DNA of 15,632 bases, taken from Candidatus Puniceispirillum sp. GTDB taxonomy: Bacteria; Pseudomonadota; Alphaproteobacteria; Puniceispirillales; Puniceispirillaceae. The notes beneath the pieces were generated by a model. It made no database searches. It worked only from the letters and a program-made list of their open reading frames with translations, and had not been told where the DNA came from. The DNA is taken from NCBI GenBank assembly GCA_018668795.1, contig JABJBD010000002.1:1-15632 (forward strand), read 5' to 3'. This document shows positions 14,045 to 15,632 of this stretch, in pieces (positions within the stretch are counted from its first letter, which is position 1; every line of letters starts with the position of its first letter). The position numbers and the translations under genes are program-made.

Positions 14045-15088
14045 CTAGCCACCTGTTACATTCATGTGCCGCCCAACGGTGGCTGTTTCACGACGGCTGA
14101 TGATGAAATCATGCCCTTTGGGTTTGCGGCCAATAGCCTCAATGATCGCCGCATCAAGACCCGCTTCGCCATGCTGGCGCAAGGCTGTGGCCAGATCGGC
14201 ATTATCATCCTGTCCCAAACACATATAAAGCTGTCCTGTACAGGTCACCCGCACACGGTTGCAGGATTCACAAAAATTATGCGTCAGCGGCGTGATAAAG
14301 CCAAGCTTGCGTCCGGTTTCCTCAACGGTGACATAGCGGGCAGGCCCCGGGGTTTGAAAATCGCTTTCGATCAAGCTAAACCGTTTGGCCAGAGAGGTGC
14401 GGACAAGCGACAAAGGCAAATATTGGTCAATCCGGTTTTCATTACCAATATCACCCATCGGCATGACTTCGATAATGGTCATGTCAAAGCCCTGATCGCC
14501 GCACCAGGCGACCATGTCACCAAGTTCGTCTTCATTCACACCTTTGAGCGCAACCGCATTGATTTTAATATCCAATCCGGCAGAACGTGCTGCCGCCAAG
14601 CCATCAAGCACTTTGGCCAGATTGCCCCAGCGGGTGATGGTGGTAAACAGATCGGGATTCAAAGTATCAAGCGAGATATTTAGCCGCCGCACCCCCGCTT
14701 CGGCCAGATCATCAGCCATTTTGACAAGCTGGCTACCATTGGTGGTGATGGTCAATTCGTCTAGCGTACCATCCTTTACCGACGCGCCCAGATTGCGAAT
14801 CAGATGCATGATATTCCGGCGCACCAACGGCTCGCCTCCTGTCAGGCGGATTTTGCGCGTCCCCATCGCCATAAAGCGGCGACAGACAATTTCCAGCTCT
14901 TCAAGCGTGAGCAATTCGGCCTTGGGCAGAAAGGTCATTTCTTCGGCCATGCAATAGACACAGCGGAAATCACACCGATCGGTAACCGACAGGCGGATAT
15001 AATCAACCATGCGTCCGAACGGATCGATCAACGCATTTTTCGGTGCCGCCATATCCGTGGCCGCTGCCGGATTGTCTATCAAACCCAT
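14045..15088 (-). CDS. moaA: GTP 3',8-cyclase MoaA (radical SAM)
   Basis: First enzyme of molybdenum cofactor synthesis: converts GTP to 3',8-cyclo-7,8-dihydro-GTP, which MoaC then rearranges. 347 residues. Radical SAM cluster C39-x3-C43-x2-C46 in 'TDRCDFRCVYC', SAM-binding 'TGGEPLVRR' (83-91), second 4Fe-4S cluster C273-x2-C276-x13-C290 in 'NFCESCNRVR ... MCLG', and the C-terminal GG (346-347) needed for activity. First gene of the moaA-mobB-moeA-moaE cluster. The start at 15088 has AGGGA about ten bases ahead; an internal ATG at codon 13 is possible. moaC and moaD are not in the window. The ~250 bases upstream, shared with the divergent nitroreductase, must contain its promoter; I could not assign one, and no Moco-riboswitch-like structure was evident. 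Confidence 0.96.
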   Translation of the reverse strand: MGLIDNPAAATDMAAPKNALIDPFGRMVDYIRLSVTDRCDFRCVYCMAEEMTFLPKAELLTLEELEIVCRRFMAMGTRKIRLTGGEPLVRRNIMHLIRNLGASVKDGTLDELTITTNGSQLVKMADDLAEAGVRRLNISLDTLNPDLFTTITRWGNLAKVLDGLAAARSAGLDIKINAVALKGVNEDELGDMVAWCGDQGFDMTIIEVMPMGDIGNENRIDQYLPLSLVRTSLAKRFSLIESDFQTPGPARYVTVEETGRKLGFITPLTHNFCESCNRVRVTCTGQLYMCLGQDDNADLATALRQHGEAGLDAAIIEAIGRKPKGHDFIISRRETATVGRHMNVTGG

Positions 15089-15303
15089 GCCGTGTCATCC
15101 CTTTGCTGTTCTTGCAACATAATGCAGAGGGCAGATAAAGGCTAGGCATGATCGTGCGGGTTTTTCACACGGTCTAAAACAGCTTTAACCGACGCTATTG
15201 CGGTTTGGCAGGTGGTTGATGGCTGGTTTTATGGGCGGTTTGGCAAGCTATTTGCCACGCTGAAAATGGGTATCGATTGAACTATCGCCGCGGCTCAGGT
15301 AGC

Positions 15304-15335
15304 GTAACCCTCGCATCTATAGATATGAAGGTTAC
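15304..15335. promoter_or_regulatory. 32-bp dyad over the nitroreductase leader and ribosome binding site
   Basis: GTAACC (15304-15309) and GGTTAC (15330-15335) are perfect inverted repeats, exactly centred on an inner perfect palindrome ATCTATAGAT (15315-15324). In RNA the flanks between them add U-A, C-G and G-U pairs with two C/A mismatches. The probable Shine-Dalgarno AAGG (15328-15331) of the next gene lies in the right arm. It may be a repressor operator or an RNA hairpin hiding the ribosome binding site. Confidence 0.5.
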
Positions 15336-15338
15336 CCC

Positions 15339-15632
15339 ATGAACAGCACCAATAATGCGGCCAATAATCCAGTCGTTACATTCCTGACCAGCCGCCGATC
15401 GGTCACCGCCAAGACTATGGCGCCCGGACAGGTGAGCCGCGCCGACCTTGACGCGATATTGACCGCCGGATTACGCGTACCCGATCATGGCGCGCTGAAA
15501 CCATGGAAGCTGGTGGTTTTGCAAGGCGATATTCGCAAGACGCTGGATGAAGAGGTTATTCTGGCCGAATTCATGCGCGAAAATCCCGATGCCGAAGATA
15601 AATTTATCGAGATTGAAACAGCCCGCCTGCAA
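15339..15632 (+). CDS. Nitroreductase-family FMN oxidoreductase, 5' part (truncated by window edge)
   Basis: The frame opened by the ATG at 15339 runs without a stop to the window end (98 codons). It reads 'VVTFLTSRRSVTAKTMAPG', then 'LDAILTAGLRVPDHGALKPW' and 'KLVVLQGDIRKTL'. This is the N-terminus of the nitroreductase fold: the S-R-R-S FMN phosphate-binding segment and the 'PDHGALKPWK' active-site loop of the YdjA-like group. Such enzymes reduce nitro or enone compounds with NAD(P)H. AAGG lies eight bases upstream as Shine-Dalgarno sequence, inside a dyad. Divergent from moaA; no functional tie to it is evident. Confidence 0.88.
   Translation, partial: MNSTNNAANNPVVTFLTSRRSVTAKTMAPGQVSRADLDAILTAGLRVPDHGALKPWKLVVLQGDIRKTLDEEVILAEFMRENPDAEDKFIEIETARLQ

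Noticed and set aside
14030..14683. + strand frame of 217 codons within moaA
   Set aside because: Antisense shadow of moaA, which is fully conserved on the minus strand including both iron-sulfur motifs.

Overview
The window looks like chromosomal DNA of a marine-type alphaproteobacterium of roughly balanced GC content. Support for this is the style of the genes (SelO, a single-subunit Rieske oxygenase, a PhnZ-like HD protein, an AT-rich CtrA-like TTAA-N7-TTAAC box, a molybdenum cofactor cluster). A SAR116/Puniceispirillum-like source is a guess from gene content, not something the sequence proves. No rRNA, tRNA, CRISPR array, IS element or integrase is visible, and no gene-free stretch exceeds about 300 bases.

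Left part (1-5138): the 3' end of an Lrp/AsnC regulator; selO (-); a divergent Rieske non-haem iron oxygenase (+); an MFS transporter (-); and an orphan ParA-type ATPase (-) that probably starts at a TTG with a strong Shine-Dalgarno sequence.

Middle part (5400-8750) is the unusual region. A + strand frame joins, without interruption, a MlaE/YrbE-type lipid ABC permease that lacks its last membrane helix to the C-terminal half of a pilus/secretion secretin. A Lys/Ala-rich membrane protein with a SHOCT-like tail follows (-), then a divergent PilM/MshI-like pilus protein (+) whose 3' end runs into the antisense of the first ~42 codons of a nitronate monooxygenase gene. The two breakpoints (about 6136 and about 8620) bracket ~2.5 kb of pilus-type DNA that sits between the truncated 5' ends of two unrelated metabolic genes. 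This is either a real replacement/insertion scar (with an in-frame fusion gene) or an assembly/amplification chimera. A perfect CtrA-type box lies in the divergent promoter inside the segment.

Right part (8951-15632): a compact + strand operon of a PhnZ-like HD di-iron oxygenase, an SDR and a class I methyltransferase; then a - strand molybdenum cofactor operon, moaA-mobB-moeA-moaE, with abutting or nearly abutting genes, followed by a cysteine-free sirtuin-like protein. The 5' part of a nitroreductase gene (+) closes the window, preceded by a 32-bp dyad that covers its ribosome binding site.
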